This document shows positions 55,911 to 64,000 of a stretch of 64,000 nucleotides of DNA, piece by piece. How positions within the stretch are numbered: position 1 is the first letter of the stretch; every line of letters begins with the position of its first letter. The notes beneath the pieces were generated by a model, which did no database searches, was not told where the DNA came from, and was given only the letters and a program-made list of their open reading frames with translations. The stretch lies in the NCBI GenBank assembly GCA_020436165.1, contig JAGQYI010000048.1:1-64000 (forward strand). Direction: 5' to 3'. This DNA comes from Cyclobacteriaceae bacterium. Lineage in GTDB: Bacteria > Bacteroidota > Bacteroidia > Cytophagales > Cyclobacteriaceae. Position numbers and translations under genes: made by a program.

Positions 55911-56540
55911 TTACAATTCTCGTGCAGGAACTCCTACAACTGTCAAACCCGAATTAACATCTTTTAATACCATAGTCTGCCCACCTATCCTGGCAAATTC
56001 TCCAATGGTAATACTTTGCTTTGTAGTTGAACCAATACCCATTTGTACTCCTTTTTCCAATTTCGTAAACCCACCTAAACTAACTCCCGGTGAAAGAAAG
56101 CTGTAAGCTCCAATTTGACAATCGTGGCCAAGGGCACAATTCATATTTATTAGGGCAAAGTCCTCCACGTTGGTCCCATGGTTTATGGATACTCCAGGAT
56201 ATATTATGGCCCCCCTTCCAATTTTAACCCCATTGGAAACCCATGCATTTTGTGAAACAAAACCTGGATACTTAAGATTATAAACGGCCAGTTTCTGAAC
56301 AATTTTTTGTTTGGTCTGTGGATTGGCTATTCCTATTGCAACGTGCAAATCATTAGTTAGGTACTTCTCAATGTCACTAATGGTACCCAGTACTTCCCAA
56401 CCGTTAATTTTCTGGCCAATTTTACCAGTGTCATCATCCAGAATACCTACTTTTTCAAAATCGTATCCAAACTGGTCGTAATTCCAGGCTATAAAGCCGC
56501 CAACATCTCCCGCTCCAATAATCAATAACTTATGCTTCAT
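55911..56540 (-). CDS. NeuD/PglD-type sugar O/N-acetyltransferase
   Basis: A 209-aa acetyltransferase with an N-terminal Rossmann half (LLIIGAGDVGGFIAWN, IGIANPQTKQK) and a C-terminal left-handed beta helix (IYPGVSINHGTNVEDFALIN, IGAYSFLSPGVSLGGF). The catalytic His of the family is in the NHGT/NCALGHDC region. It is the better preserved of the two acetyltransferases flanking the DegT gene and the better PglD candidate. It starts at ATG and overlaps the ATP-grasp gene by 11 bases. Confidence 0.88.
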   Translation of the reverse strand: MKHKLLIIGAGDVGGFIAWNYDQFGYDFEKVGILDDDTGKIGQKINGWEVLGTISDIEKYLTNDLHVAIGIANPQTKQKIVQKLAVYNLKYPGFVSQNAWVSNGVKIGRGAIIYPGVSINHGTNVEDFALINMNCALGHDCQIGAYSFLSPGVSLGGFTKLEKGVQMGIGSTTKQSITIGEFARIGGQTMVLKDVNSGLTVVGVPAREL

Positions 56541-57537
56541 AGTATTTCGATAACATACCTTTTAGACCCTGCTTAACAGGTAATTGCCACAGCAATTTAC
56601 ACCAATTATGATTTCCTTCAATTAGTTCAGGCCCATTATTAGTAATGGCAATGTCCCATCCAATCGACCTGTTTTCCGGGTGCAGTTGGGCAACTTTCTG
56701 AATCATTTTCAAAGTCTTCTCCCATTGAGGTATCTGAAAGCCTACAATTAATTCATTGGATACCGGGTGCCTTTCAACTTCATCCTTTGTAATATCGCTA
56801 TAAACTGCATTTGAATATATTTTCCCGGTTCCAACATCAACGGGAGCAGCTATGTTTCCTGCTCCTAAATTATCAACAAAGCTGTTCACACTAATCCGTA
56901 AGCGAGCTCCCAGGAATTCAACCTTTCCATCATACAATTGGGTGATAATACGTACTGTATTAAGTCCAGACGGTGAAAGTTTCATTAACTCATCGTGTTG
57001 AATAACAAATTCTTCTATCAGATTAAAGTTATTTTTTATCATATGATCAATTAATGATTTAGTTGAAAAATCTCTTATTTTGATCACCTCAACTTCAGCT
57101 CCTACCTGTCCGGTTGATGATTTCAACACAAGTTTTTCTCTATTGGATACTTGCTCAATTAATTCTTCGTTTTCAATTAGCTCTAAAAGAGTAAGGCGCT
57201 TCCTGTTTATGAATGGTTGGTACTTCTCAAAAAAGAGAATCTTGTCTTCAAGTATACCTCTTGTTTCAGCTGGATTCATTTTAAGCTGGTACTCATACAT
57301 AAAGCCGGTACCAGCATATGTTTTCCTTTCCTCTTTGTCTAATTTATAAAATCGGAAATAGAAGTAATCCATAAGAGAAATATTATACCTAATAGAAGAG
57401 GTAAAAACATCAACTAAAATAACTAGACGACTTTTACCAATATTCTTTGATACATGTGTTAGAAACTTTGAAAAAAGCTTTCTATCAAGTTTTTTAAGAT
57501 AATAAAGTAAATAAATAAACCGTTTCAATTCGATCAA
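56530..57537 (-). CDS. Sugar-transfer associated ATP-grasp protein
   Basis: A 335-aa protein of the ATP-grasp family linked to sugar transfer loci. Residues about 130-330 contain the ATP-grasp features: LVLKSSTGQVGAEVEVI, LNTVRIITQLYDGK, GAGNIAAPVDVGTGKI and GWDIAITNNGPELIEGN, the latter with acidic magnesium residues. The family probably ligates an amino acid or similar to a sugar or glycan intermediate; the substrate is unknown. The start is TTG at 57537, overlapping the TGA of the PglC-type gene; an in-frame stop just upstream excludes a longer form. Confidence 0.83.
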   Translation of the reverse strand: MIELKRFIYLLYYLKKLDRKLFSKFLTHVSKNIGKSRLVILVDVFTSSIRYNISLMDYFYFRFYKLDKEERKTYAGTGFMYEYQLKMNPAETRGILEDKILFFEKYQPFINRKRLTLLELIENEELIEQVSNREKLVLKSSTGQVGAEVEVIKIRDFSTKSLIDHMIKNNFNLIEEFVIQHDELMKLSPSGLNTVRIITQLYDGKVEFLGARLRISVNSFVDNLGAGNIAAPVDVGTGKIYSNAVYSDITKDEVERHPVSNELIVGFQIPQWEKTLKMIQKVAQLHPENRSIGWDIAITNNGPELIEGNHNWCKLLWQLPVKQGLKGMLSKYYEA

Positions 57538-58127
57538 TTGTTTCCGTTAAATGGTGCAACTGGCAACCCAACACCTTCCTTTTTTAGAACCTTTAAAAAA
57601 GTCAGCCAAAGAATTTTCAAATCGAGAAGAAATGAAAGGTTGTCAACGTAATAAACATCTAAATCAAATTTCTTTGCCCACCTTATATTATTCCTTCCAT
57701 TTACTTGAGCCCATCCTGTAATACCAGGTCTTACCTCATGTCTCCTTTTTTGAGCACTGTTATAAAGTGGAATGTATTTGAATAATAATGGCCGTGGCCC
57801 GATCAAACTCATATGGCCTACTATTACATTAAAAAGTTGTGGTAATTCATCCAGTGACATGCTTCGACAAAAAGCTCCTACTCGTGTTATTCGTTCCTTA
57901 TCTGGTAACAACTCGCCATTTTCGTTTGTTTTGTCATTCATGGTTTTGAACTTGATAAGTTTGAAAGCTTTCTCATTTTTCCCAGGTCGATCCTGAAAAA
58001 AAAAGACATTTCCATTATTGGAGATAAACAATAAGACCACTAAAACGATTAATATCGGTGACAAAATTACAATCCCAATAAATGAGAGCGCAATATCAAG
58101 TACTCGCTTAAAAAAGTGCCTATACAT
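57534..58127 (-). CDS. PglC-type initiating phosphoglycosyltransferase
   Basis: A 197-aa monotopic membrane enzyme that moves a sugar 1-phosphate to undecaprenyl phosphate, the first membrane step of glycan assembly. A re-entrant helix spans about 10-34, followed by [12 protein letters not shown], the catalytic Asp93-Glu94 pair in [21 protein letters not shown] and [12 protein letters not shown]. Length fits the small PglC class. It would load the bacillosamine-like sugar, since the three enzymes for that sugar are in this locus. Start ATG; its stop overlaps the ATP-grasp TTG. Confidence 0.93.
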   Translation of the reverse strand: MYRHFFKRVLDIALSFIGIVILSPILIVLVVLLFISNNGNVFFFQDRPGKNEKAFKLIKFKTMNDKTNENGELLPDKERITRVGAFCRSMSLDELPQLFNVIVGHMSLIGPRPLLFKYIPLYNSAQKRRHEVRPGITGWAQVNGRNNIRWAKKFDLDVYYVDNLSFLLDLKILWLTFLKVLKKEGVGLPVAPFNGNN

Positions 58128-59277
58128 AACTTGATACGTAGCTCAAAGCGTTTAGCATGGTAAAGTCTTTCGAAGCTTTGAAAGAGCTTTGGCTAAGTGA
58201 TTCGTATAATTCGGGTTCTAACTTAAGTTTAAGAATGTATTCAATAATCATATCTACTTCTTTTTCAGAAAAGCATTGGCCATTCTCATACTTTCGTAAA
58301 TGAAGGTCAAGTGTAGAATCAGGTTCTGCAATACCCAAAATTGGTAAACCTACTGCCTGAAGATTGTATATTTTGCTTGGCACACTTATGCTCGGGGTCT
58401 TAGAATCAAGTAATACAACTCCAACATTTGCAGAAGATAATACATGTTGCAAAAGTTCATCAGGCTGAAAAGGCATTATTTTGCAATTATTTAAATTTGA
58501 CGATTCTATTTGTTTCTTTATCGTGAAATACCGGTCACCCCTTCCTATTACCAGAACTACAATATCTTTATAGACCTCTAGTTTTCTGGCTATGTCTAAC
58601 AATACTTCCACATTATGTGTTACACCAATATTTCCAGAGTACATAACTACAAATTTATTTTCCAGACCGTTGTCTTTCAAAAAAGAGTTTTCTGCACTGC
58701 TAACATGTTTTAATTGAGTTAATCCTGTCCAATTATTAATGATATTTATTTTCGTTCTACTCACATATTTTTCCAATAAATCCACCATGCCCTCACCTAT
58801 ACTATAAAGTCTAAACGATTTTAAAAATAGTCTTTTATTCCACCTGACCCACAGTTTATATATCAGGTTTGTTTCACGTATGTTGTATATTTTTAGTACA
58901 TCAGGATAGACATCATAAACAAGTATTGAAAAACGATTTTTTAGAAAAAGGGACAGAAGGTAAGCGAATGGGGGAATAGTTACGTAAAACACCTCATACT
59001 TACGATATTTCGTTAGCAGTAGAAAAAATATCTGAATAGTTCCAAAAGCCCATGATGTAAATTTTTTAAAAGGATTACCCCTGTTGTAAAGAATTATCTT
59101 CGACCAACCTACTGATGAGCTAAGTGGAATATCCTGAACACGAACACTGCCTGCAATAAGAGCAATATGCGAAAACTTACCCGAATCAACAAATGCATTA
59201 ACAATGTCTATAGTCAAATAGCCTGTTGCCTGATTGATAAATACAATCGATCTTTCTTTGTACTGCAAGTCAATCAA
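58120..59277 (-). CDS. Glycosyltransferase family 4, WbuB-like
   Basis: A 385-aa glycosyltransferase. The N-terminal acceptor half includes a possible membrane-associated helix (FFLLLTKYRKYEVFYVTIPP), and the C-terminal GT4 donor half has VVMYSGNIGVTHNVEVLL, VLVIGRGDRY and SVPSKIYNLQAVGLPILGIAE. It resembles WbuB/WcaI-type enzymes adding the second or later sugar. The start is TTG at 59277, overlapping the previous gene's stop; a stop codon a few codons upstream in frame excludes an ATG. It overlaps the PglC-type gene by 8 bases. Confidence 0.85.
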   Translation of the reverse strand: MIDLQYKERSIVFINQATGYLTIDIVNAFVDSGKFSHIALIAGSVRVQDIPLSSSVGWSKIILYNRGNPFKKFTSWAFGTIQIFFLLLTKYRKYEVFYVTIPPFAYLLSLFLKNRFSILVYDVYPDVLKIYNIRETNLIYKLWVRWNKRLFLKSFRLYSIGEGMVDLLEKYVSRTKINIINNWTGLTQLKHVSSAENSFLKDNGLENKFVVMYSGNIGVTHNVEVLLDIARKLEVYKDIVVLVIGRGDRYFTIKKQIESSNLNNCKIMPFQPDELLQHVLSSANVGVVLLDSKTPSISVPSKIYNLQAVGLPILGIAEPDSTLDLHLRKYENGQCFSEKEVDMIIEYILKLKLEPELYESLSQSSFKASKDFTMLNALSYVSSYV

Positions 59278-60418
59278 ATATTTGTATAAATTTCATTGCA
59301 GCTCCTCTTACCCGATCATTATAATCTTCATATAACTTTTTAGAGAAATCAATTCTTACCGGATGATTCTCAAGCAATCCAGCCAACTGATCCGCATCAT
59401 GTGGCGAAAAGAATGCTCCCTTGTCTCCAAGTTGCTCAATGTTTACTTCAAGATCGGAGGCAATTACAGGTGTTTGTAATGAAATAGCATCTTCTATAAC
59501 CGTACTCCAGCCTTCAAAAAGGCTGGGTTGTACAACTGCCTGACAATATCTCATCAGGCAAAGCTGGTCATGTCTGCTTATAACCCCCAAAAAACTTATT
59601 TTATCATGAAGATTATTTTTTTCAATTAGATCATAAAGCTCCACAATGTAAGGAGAATTGCTATCACTGGGAAACTTACCTGTTATGGCAAGGTGGATAT
59701 CATTCTTTTTTTTCTTAAGAAGTATCAAAGATTCCAAAAGCACTTTGTGATTTTTATGCTTATGAAACTGATTGGATACCATAAAATACTTATCAGGCAG
59801 ATTGTATTTTTTTAAAAGCTCTGAATGATTTTCAAATTTAAAATCATCAATAATGGAGGTAAAATGGTAAACACTGATTTTTAAGCTTTCCTTTAGTTTG
59901 TAAAACTTATTAAAATCGTTTTCTACAGAGTGACTGGAAACCACTAGATTATTGGTGTTTCTAAGCATAAGCTTAAGCCGGATTTCACGCATCCACCATT
60001 GTTTTTTTGTAAAGAACCCAGGGTAATACTTGTGTTGCAAATCTGCGAACCAGGATACAAGCTTTACTCCTTCCTTTTCATACTTTCCAGCATCCACCGA
60101 TTGGTTCATTAAGGGATAAACACCATCCAGCTTATATTGACCCACCATGTCATCAATAAATGTATTTTTACCGGTAAACCAAGAGGCTAAATACCCTTTG
60201 ATAAGGGATGGAAACCTCCATTCTACCTTGGTTATATATGGATAATCAAACTCATGTAGAAATTCTTTCAGTGCCACATCGTAAAACAGTATTACTTCAG
60301 GCTTTTTATCATCTTCCAAAAAGTTTAAGGTTTTAACTATGTTAACCACATAGTAAATACCTCCCAACCAGTTTTTACTAAAATTGAATATTATTCCTAT
60401 TCTCCTTCTTTCCTCCAT
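59270..60418 (-). CDS. Glycosyltransferase family 4
   Basis: A 382-aa glycosyltransferase of the GT4 type. The donor-binding half has MVSNQFHKHKNHKVLLESL, ISFLGVISRHDQLCLMRY and QPSLFEGWSTVIEDAISL with the conserved Glu pair. The acceptor half starts RRIGIIFNFSKNWLGGIYYV. ATG start; 4 bases lie between it and the epimerase gene. Donor and acceptor sugars unknown. Confidence 0.88.
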   Translation of the reverse strand: MEERRRIGIIFNFSKNWLGGIYYVVNIVKTLNFLEDDKKPEVILFYDVALKEFLHEFDYPYITKVEWRFPSLIKGYLASWFTGKNTFIDDMVGQYKLDGVYPLMNQSVDAGKYEKEGVKLVSWFADLQHKYYPGFFTKKQWWMREIRLKLMLRNTNNLVVSSHSVENDFNKFYKLKESLKISVYHFTSIIDDFKFENHSELLKKYNLPDKYFMVSNQFHKHKNHKVLLESLILLKKKKNDIHLAITGKFPSDSNSPYIVELYDLIEKNNLHDKISFLGVISRHDQLCLMRYCQAVVQPSLFEGWSTVIEDAISLQTPVIASDLEVNIEQLGDKGAFFSPHDADQLAGLLENHPVRIDFSKKLYEDYNDRVRGAAMKFIQIFD

Positions 60419-60422
60419 CGTA

Positions 60423-61334
60423 CTAATTTTCCAAAAGGTTCATTATTCCCTCATCAATTCCCCATTCAGGCTCCCAACCTGTTTTTGACTTTAACTTACT
60501 TACATCAGCCAAAAGATGCATGCGTTCCACTTTTCTAACCCTTGCTTCATCAACTTCAATAAATATTTTCTCACCCAGCTGACGTTCAAAAGCCTCAACT
60601 ATTTCTGTAACAGAATACTCAATTCCCCTGCCTAAGTTGAATGTATCATATCCAATGTTTTTCAGCTGAATCAGTTTAAGTACTGCATTGGCCATATCGT
60701 AGGTATGAATGAAATCGCGTTTGGGGGTTAAGTTACCTAGCCTAATAGTTCTTAGCCCGCTTTTTATTTGCTTTTCAATTTCAGGGATTAAGTGCGCATT
60801 GGTTTCATTGGGCCCAAAAGCATTAAAGAATCTGCATACGATCGTATCAACTTTTGTCTTCAAAAAGAATTCCCTGAAAAGTCTCTCTCCAACCAACTTA
60901 CTCAGTCCATAAATATCAAGAGGTTCAAGTTTATGGTTTTCTGAAACGGCCAGATCGGCAATAGGATATACAGCAGCAGTAGAAGCAAAGAATACCTTTT
61001 TCAACGATCCAACAGAACTACAGGCATCGAGCACATTCATGGTTCCACGAATATTAATATCCGAAGCCTCAAAAGGATGCTGGTTGCAATAGGGAATGAA
61101 GTGTATAGCTGCCAAATGCACCAATATCTCTGGCTTAAAGTCTGTTATTACTTTATCCACCATTTCTCTGTTACGAATATCCAATTTGAAAAATCGCTCA
61201 TCGGGCACATCAATAAATTCACGCTTACCAAACGAAAGGTTATCGATAACTGCTACCTCATAACCTGCTTCTTTAAGCTTAGGTAATATTGCGGAACCAA
61301 TAAAGCCTGCCCCTCCTGTTACTAGTACTTTCAT
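60423..61334 (-). CDS. NAD-dependent nucleotide-sugar epimerase/dehydratase
   Basis: A 303-aa SDR enzyme of the UDP-glucose 4-epimerase group. The NAD-binding motif is TGGAGFIGSAIL (7-18), the catalytic Ser region is FFASTAAVYP and the YxxxK pair is in YGLSKLVGERL (about 143-153). Motif GNLTPKRDFIHTYDMA is typical of epimerases. Its exact substrate is unknown; it would supply an epimerised or deoxy sugar to the glycan. It is one of the few genes here with an ordinary ATG start. Confidence 0.9.
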   Translation of the reverse strand: MKVLVTGGAGFIGSAILPKLKEAGYEVAVIDNLSFGKREFIDVPDERFFKLDIRNREMVDKVITDFKPEILVHLAAIHFIPYCNQHPFEASDINIRGTMNVLDACSSVGSLKKVFFASTAAVYPIADLAVSENHKLEPLDIYGLSKLVGERLFREFFLKTKVDTIVCRFFNAFGPNETNAHLIPEIEKQIKSGLRTIRLGNLTPKRDFIHTYDMANAVLKLIQLKNIGYDTFNLGRGIEYSVTEIVEAFERQLGEKIFIEVDEARVRKVERMHLLADVSKLKSKTGWEPEWGIDEGIMNLLEN

Positions 61335-61354
61335 TGTAGATGTTTAAAATTGTG

Positions 61355-62467
61355 TTACACACTGGTAATAAACTCAAAATATTTTTCACCAATGTTATCA
61401 ATAAAAAATTGTTGAATATCTTCTTTTCCTTGTTGTCCGAGTTCTTTTCTTAACACTTCATCCTCCATCAATTGCTTTAATTTTTTTTCAAATTGCGCAT
61501 AATCAAAAAGAGGAATCAAATAACCATTCCTTCCATCTAGTATCATTTCCGAAGGCCCTGCAATGCAATCAAACGAAATTACCGGTAAGCCGGCCGCCAT
61601 AGCTTCTCCGATTACATTCGGAAAACCCTCTGAACTAGAGGTGAAAGCAAATATTTTGCTTCGTAAGTAATAGCTTTCAACATCCGATTGTTTACCTGCC
61701 AAAACAACTTTTTCGTTTATGTTCAATTCGTTTATAAGTTTTTTTAGCTGTTCACTATTCTTTTGTTTCAGATGATCGTAGCCTACTATAACCAATTTCC
61801 AATCGGGGTTATTTGTTTTTGCAAATACCTTTATTAGTTCATCCTGGTTCTTTGATTTTATTAGCCTGCCTACTGTTAATACGATATTCTCCTTTTCAAT
61901 ATTTCGGCCCTTATTTGATATTTCTTTAATGGGATTGCCAATTACTTTGATATTGGAATGCCTAAATTGAGTATTGTAGATTTCTTTTGCCTTTTGGGTT
62001 TGTGCAATTACTCCTTTTGCTCTTGGATACAGCCATTTTCGTAATCTATCGGCAAATCTGCCAAGGCTTTTGTCGGGTTGTGCTCTATCGGAAACAAATA
62101 CTGGAAACTTAAGCCCATAAGTAGCTAAAAGGACAAAACTATTCCAGTATTCACCAAAGCTCAGTATAGTAAAGGGACCAATTCCCTTTATTTCCTTTCG
62201 AAGGAACCAAAGTGTCTTAAAAGTTGAAATCAGGCGTTTATCTGTTTTAAATTCAAAATCCGGTTTGTGAATAATTACTTCTAACGGGATTGGATAAAAA
62301 ATCTCTCTGTTTATTCCATATAATAACAAGTGAACTTCAACCTCCTCCTTCTTAACAAAAAAAAATGCAAGTTCACTCATTACCCTTTCCATACCTCCTG
62401 CCTGAAGAGAGTGAATAACAAGACATATTATTCGTTTGTTTTCTTTATTTTTTGAGCGCTCTTTCAA
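61355..62467 (-). CDS. Glycosyltransferase family 4
   Basis: A 370-aa GT4 glycosyltransferase. Motifs are IHSLQAGGMERVMSELAFFF at the start, IVLTVGRLIKSKNQDELIKV, VVLAGKQSDVESYYLRS and TSSSEGFPNVIGEAMAAGLP in the donor half. It starts at TTG (62467), whose bases overlap the TGA of the upstream SGNH-like gene. A strong AAGGAGG lies 21 bases upstream, too far for a normal ribosome site. Confidence 0.87.
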   Translation of the reverse strand: MKERSKNKENKRIICLVIHSLQAGGMERVMSELAFFFVKKEEVEVHLLLYGINREIFYPIPLEVIIHKPDFEFKTDKRLISTFKTLWFLRKEIKGIGPFTILSFGEYWNSFVLLATYGLKFPVFVSDRAQPDKSLGRFADRLRKWLYPRAKGVIAQTQKAKEIYNTQFRHSNIKVIGNPIKEISNKGRNIEKENIVLTVGRLIKSKNQDELIKVFAKTNNPDWKLVIVGYDHLKQKNSEQLKKLINELNINEKVVLAGKQSDVESYYLRSKIFAFTSSSEGFPNVIGEAMAAGLPVISFDCIAGPSEMILDGRNGYLIPLFDYAQFEKKLKQLMEDEVLRKELGQQGKEDIQQFFIDNIGEKYFEFITSV

Positions 62468-63339
62468 TATTGAGAAATAAGATCTATTACCTCCTTAGTT
62501 AATTTATTTCCACCACTTTGATTCAAATGATCCGCACTTAACCAATCTGTGTTCGGATTCAAAACATCTTTACATCTTAACTCATTATTCAAATTATAAA
62601 TCGCAATTTCATTCCCTTCATAAGTAAGTTCTAAATCAGGGCAATCATTCTGTCGTTCTTTCCAGCAAGGCATTTCCAAAATATCCAAATCAATTTTATT
62701 CTTTACTGATAAGTAGATAATACTATCCAAATACGGATACCTATCGTGTAAATACATGCCAGAATCAATACAATTATTTACTGTTTTGGAATACGATGAA
62801 TTATCCTGAACAACTCTGTTTATTCTAAGCTGACCCTGAACCAACCTGGCAGAACGATGATCTTTTGATATTAGCTTCTTGAAGTTTTCAAGAAAAAGCC
62901 ATCTAAACTTAAAAAGAGGTAAATCTCCTAGTCCTTTACTAAAGCTAAAACCATTGTAGGCATAGTCCTCTACTGGGTGCAGCCCGGAATCATTTTTATA
63001 GTTTGTATGACAACTACTCAGAAATAACAATATTTTTTTTGGCTTATGGTTTTTTTCAAGATACCTATCTAGCTGAGTATAGCTTGTATTAAGATTTGCA
63101 CCACTTAATGAGAAATTATAAGCACTTCCAATTTCAGAGGAAATTAATTCTGTGTTAATTCCATCCAACGCAGTACTATTACCCATTACCAAAATCTCAA
63201 AGTTTTTATTATCAAAATTGCTCACTTTTATCGATTTGCTCATGTCCCAATCAACCAATGGCAAAATCAGTAGATAAGCTACGTTAAGAGTACCAAAAAC
63301 AGCTAAAAGAGCAAAAAGATATAAAACAAACTTCCTCAA
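62464..63339 (-). CDS. SGNH-like membrane-anchored protein paired with MBOAT
   Basis: A 291-aa protein with an N-terminal membrane anchor (about 5-28) and an extracytoplasmic domain. VMGNSTALDGINTELI (about residues 51-66) resembles the first SGNH block, and DWLSADHLNQSGGNKLT near the end resembles the fifth block with its Asp and His. This matches AlgJ/DltD-type partners that work with MBOAT acyltransferases to O-acylate surface glycans. The start is TTG, the base after the MBOAT stop TAG; no earlier start is possible in frame. The assignment rests on motif likeness and the neighbour. Confidence 0.72.
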   Translation of the reverse strand: MRKFVLYLFALLAVFGTLNVAYLLILPLVDWDMSKSIKVSNFDNKNFEILVMGNSTALDGINTELISSEIGSAYNFSLSGANLNTSYTQLDRYLEKNHKPKKILLFLSSCHTNYKNDSGLHPVEDYAYNGFSFSKGLGDLPLFKFRWLFLENFKKLISKDHRSARLVQGQLRINRVVQDNSSYSKTVNNCIDSGMYLHDRYPYLDSIIYLSVKNKIDLDILEMPCWKERQNDCPDLELTYEGNEIAIYNLNNELRCKDVLNPNTDWLSADHLNQSGGNKLTKEVIDLISQY

Positions 63340-64000
63340 CTAGAACTGAAAATAAATAAAAGATTGTTCATCAAATCTCCCAAAAAGTGTAATGAACAAC
63401 AGCAAAGAAATTGAAACCAAAAAATTGTGTTTTACATTAAGTCTTATTACTCCTGAGCGCTCATAAAGAAACAATATACCCAATAGAAAAAATACACCGA
63501 AAGTTATTATATAGGCAAGCACTTCATTAAACAAATAGGGCAACTGCTTTCCATCCTTGAACAATACTATCTTTTCAAAAATTGAAAGTGCATTGTTTAT
63601 AGAATCTGCCCTGAAAAAAATCCAGGCAAAGGAAACCAATAAGAAAGTAATTAATATGTTAACAATATCATTTCCTCCTGGCAGCAATTTCTTTACCTGA
63701 ACTAAGTAAGAGTTGTATTTTCTATTAGATCCTATTAAAAATGACGGTAAAAAAAATGCAGCATGAATACTTCCCCAAACAATAAATGTCCAGTTGGCTC
63801 CATGCCAAAGGCCACTCACCAGAAATACTACGAAAATATTAAAAATAGCTCTGTTCCTTTTTACTCTGGATCCGCCTAAAGGAATGTAAACATAATCACG
63901 AAACCAGGTGGACAATGAAATATGCCATTTGCGCCAAAATTCCCCTATATTCCTTGCCAAATAAGGAAAGTCAAAATTGGTCATCAGTTGAACACCAAAT
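63340..64000 (-). CDS. MBOAT family membrane O-acyltransferase, partial
   Basis: The C-terminal 220 residues of an MBOAT acyltransferase (AlgI/DltB type) that moves acyl groups across the membrane to a surface glycan. The reading frame stays open to the window edge (FGVQLMTNFDFPYLA), so its start lies beyond base 64000. Family motifs are FWRKWHISLSTWFRDYVYIPL and the catalytic His in SGLWHGANWTFIVWGSIHA; four helices follow. The SGNH-like gene begins at the next base. The glycan locus therefore continues beyond the window. Confidence 0.93.
   Translation of the reverse strand, partial: FGVQLMTNFDFPYLARNIGEFWRKWHISLSTWFRDYVYIPLGGSRVKRNRAIFNIFVVFLVSGLWHGANWTFIVWGSIHAAFFLPSFLIGSNRKYNSYLVQVKKLLPGGNDIVNILITFLLVSFAWIFFRADSINNALSIFEKIVLFKDGKQLPYLFNEVLAYIITFGVFFLLGILFLYERSGVIRLNVKHNFLVSISLLLFITLFGRFDEQSFIYFQF

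Noticed and set aside
62489-62496. AAGGAGGT on the minus strand as a ribosome site for the GT4 gene
   Set aside because: It is 21 bases from the TTG, too far, and Bacteroidota rarely use such sites. It is also within the coding sequence of the upstream gene.

Overview
The window comes from a Bacteroidota chromosome, most likely order Cytophagales. The evidence is AT-rich DNA, promoters of the Bacteroidota type (TTG, about 20 bases, then TAnnTTTG), a gliding gene (gldC), two large secreted proteins with type IX secretion tails, an exosortase of the XrtF type with its partner, and families largely restricted to this phylum (DUF3098, DUF6089-like, CarboxypepD_reg TonB receptors). Nothing in the first 47 kb looks mobile apart from one four-helix-bundle (IVP-type) gene. 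There are two tRNA genes (Glu-UUC, Arg-UCG), one SAM-I riboswitch, no CRISPR and no insertion sequence.

Layout. 1-1.9 kb: methionine synthase split into two genes on the minus strand under a SAM-I riboswitch. 2.0-4.9 kb: a GCS2-type ligase fused to CBS domains, with an aspartoacylase-type hydrolase. 4.9-8.9 kb: a large BNR-repeat T9SS cargo protein. 9.1-12.9 kb: a PTPS-type pterin synthase, GTP cyclohydrolase I, K+-dependent membrane pyrophosphatase and a DUF2147 protein. 13.2-20.5 kb: ECF sigma factor and probable anti-sigma, then a packed envelope/housekeeping operon (ftsX, DUF3098, uppP, truB, ribF, acetoacetyl-CoA synthetase, gldC). 20.6-25.9 kb: TonB receptor, SGNH lipoprotein and small lipoprotein. 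25.9-32.6 kb: ung, apaG, two methyltransferases, a coiled-coil membrane protein, valS and an Lrp regulator.

32.8-39.0 kb is an aromatic amino acid catabolism cluster: amino acid dehydrogenase, homogentisate dioxygenase, the IVP-type protein, 4-hydroxyphenylpyruvate dioxygenase, fumarylacetoacetase and a flavin-reductase-like protein. The Lrp gene diverges from it. The PTPS/FolE pair could supply the tetrahydropterin needed by a phenylalanine hydroxylase elsewhere. 39-47 kb holds a MORN-like protein, a BamA-type barrel, DUF2490, tRNA-Glu, gap, yebC, a DMT transporter, a LolD-type ATPase, sucC, tRNA-Arg and a DUF6089-like protein.

47.9-64.0 kb is a single minus-strand surface-polysaccharide locus running off the right edge: MBOAT acyltransferase, SGNH-like protein, four sugar-building or transfer genes, a PglC-type initiating transferase, ATP-grasp, two NeuD/PglD acetyltransferases around a DegT aminotransferase, exosortase XrtF with its partner, a beta-helix T9SS protein, a 59-residue protein with a PEP-CTERM-like tail (PIGG motif, helix, basic end), and a FlaA1/PglF-type dehydratase. 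The dehydratase, aminotransferase, acetyltransferase and PglC-type enzymes together could make and load a diacetylbacillosamine-like sugar. The 59-residue gene starts inside the stop codon of the T9SS gene and is the best candidate here for an undescribed exosortase substrate. Several genes in this locus begin at TTG, and one has no standard start codon.
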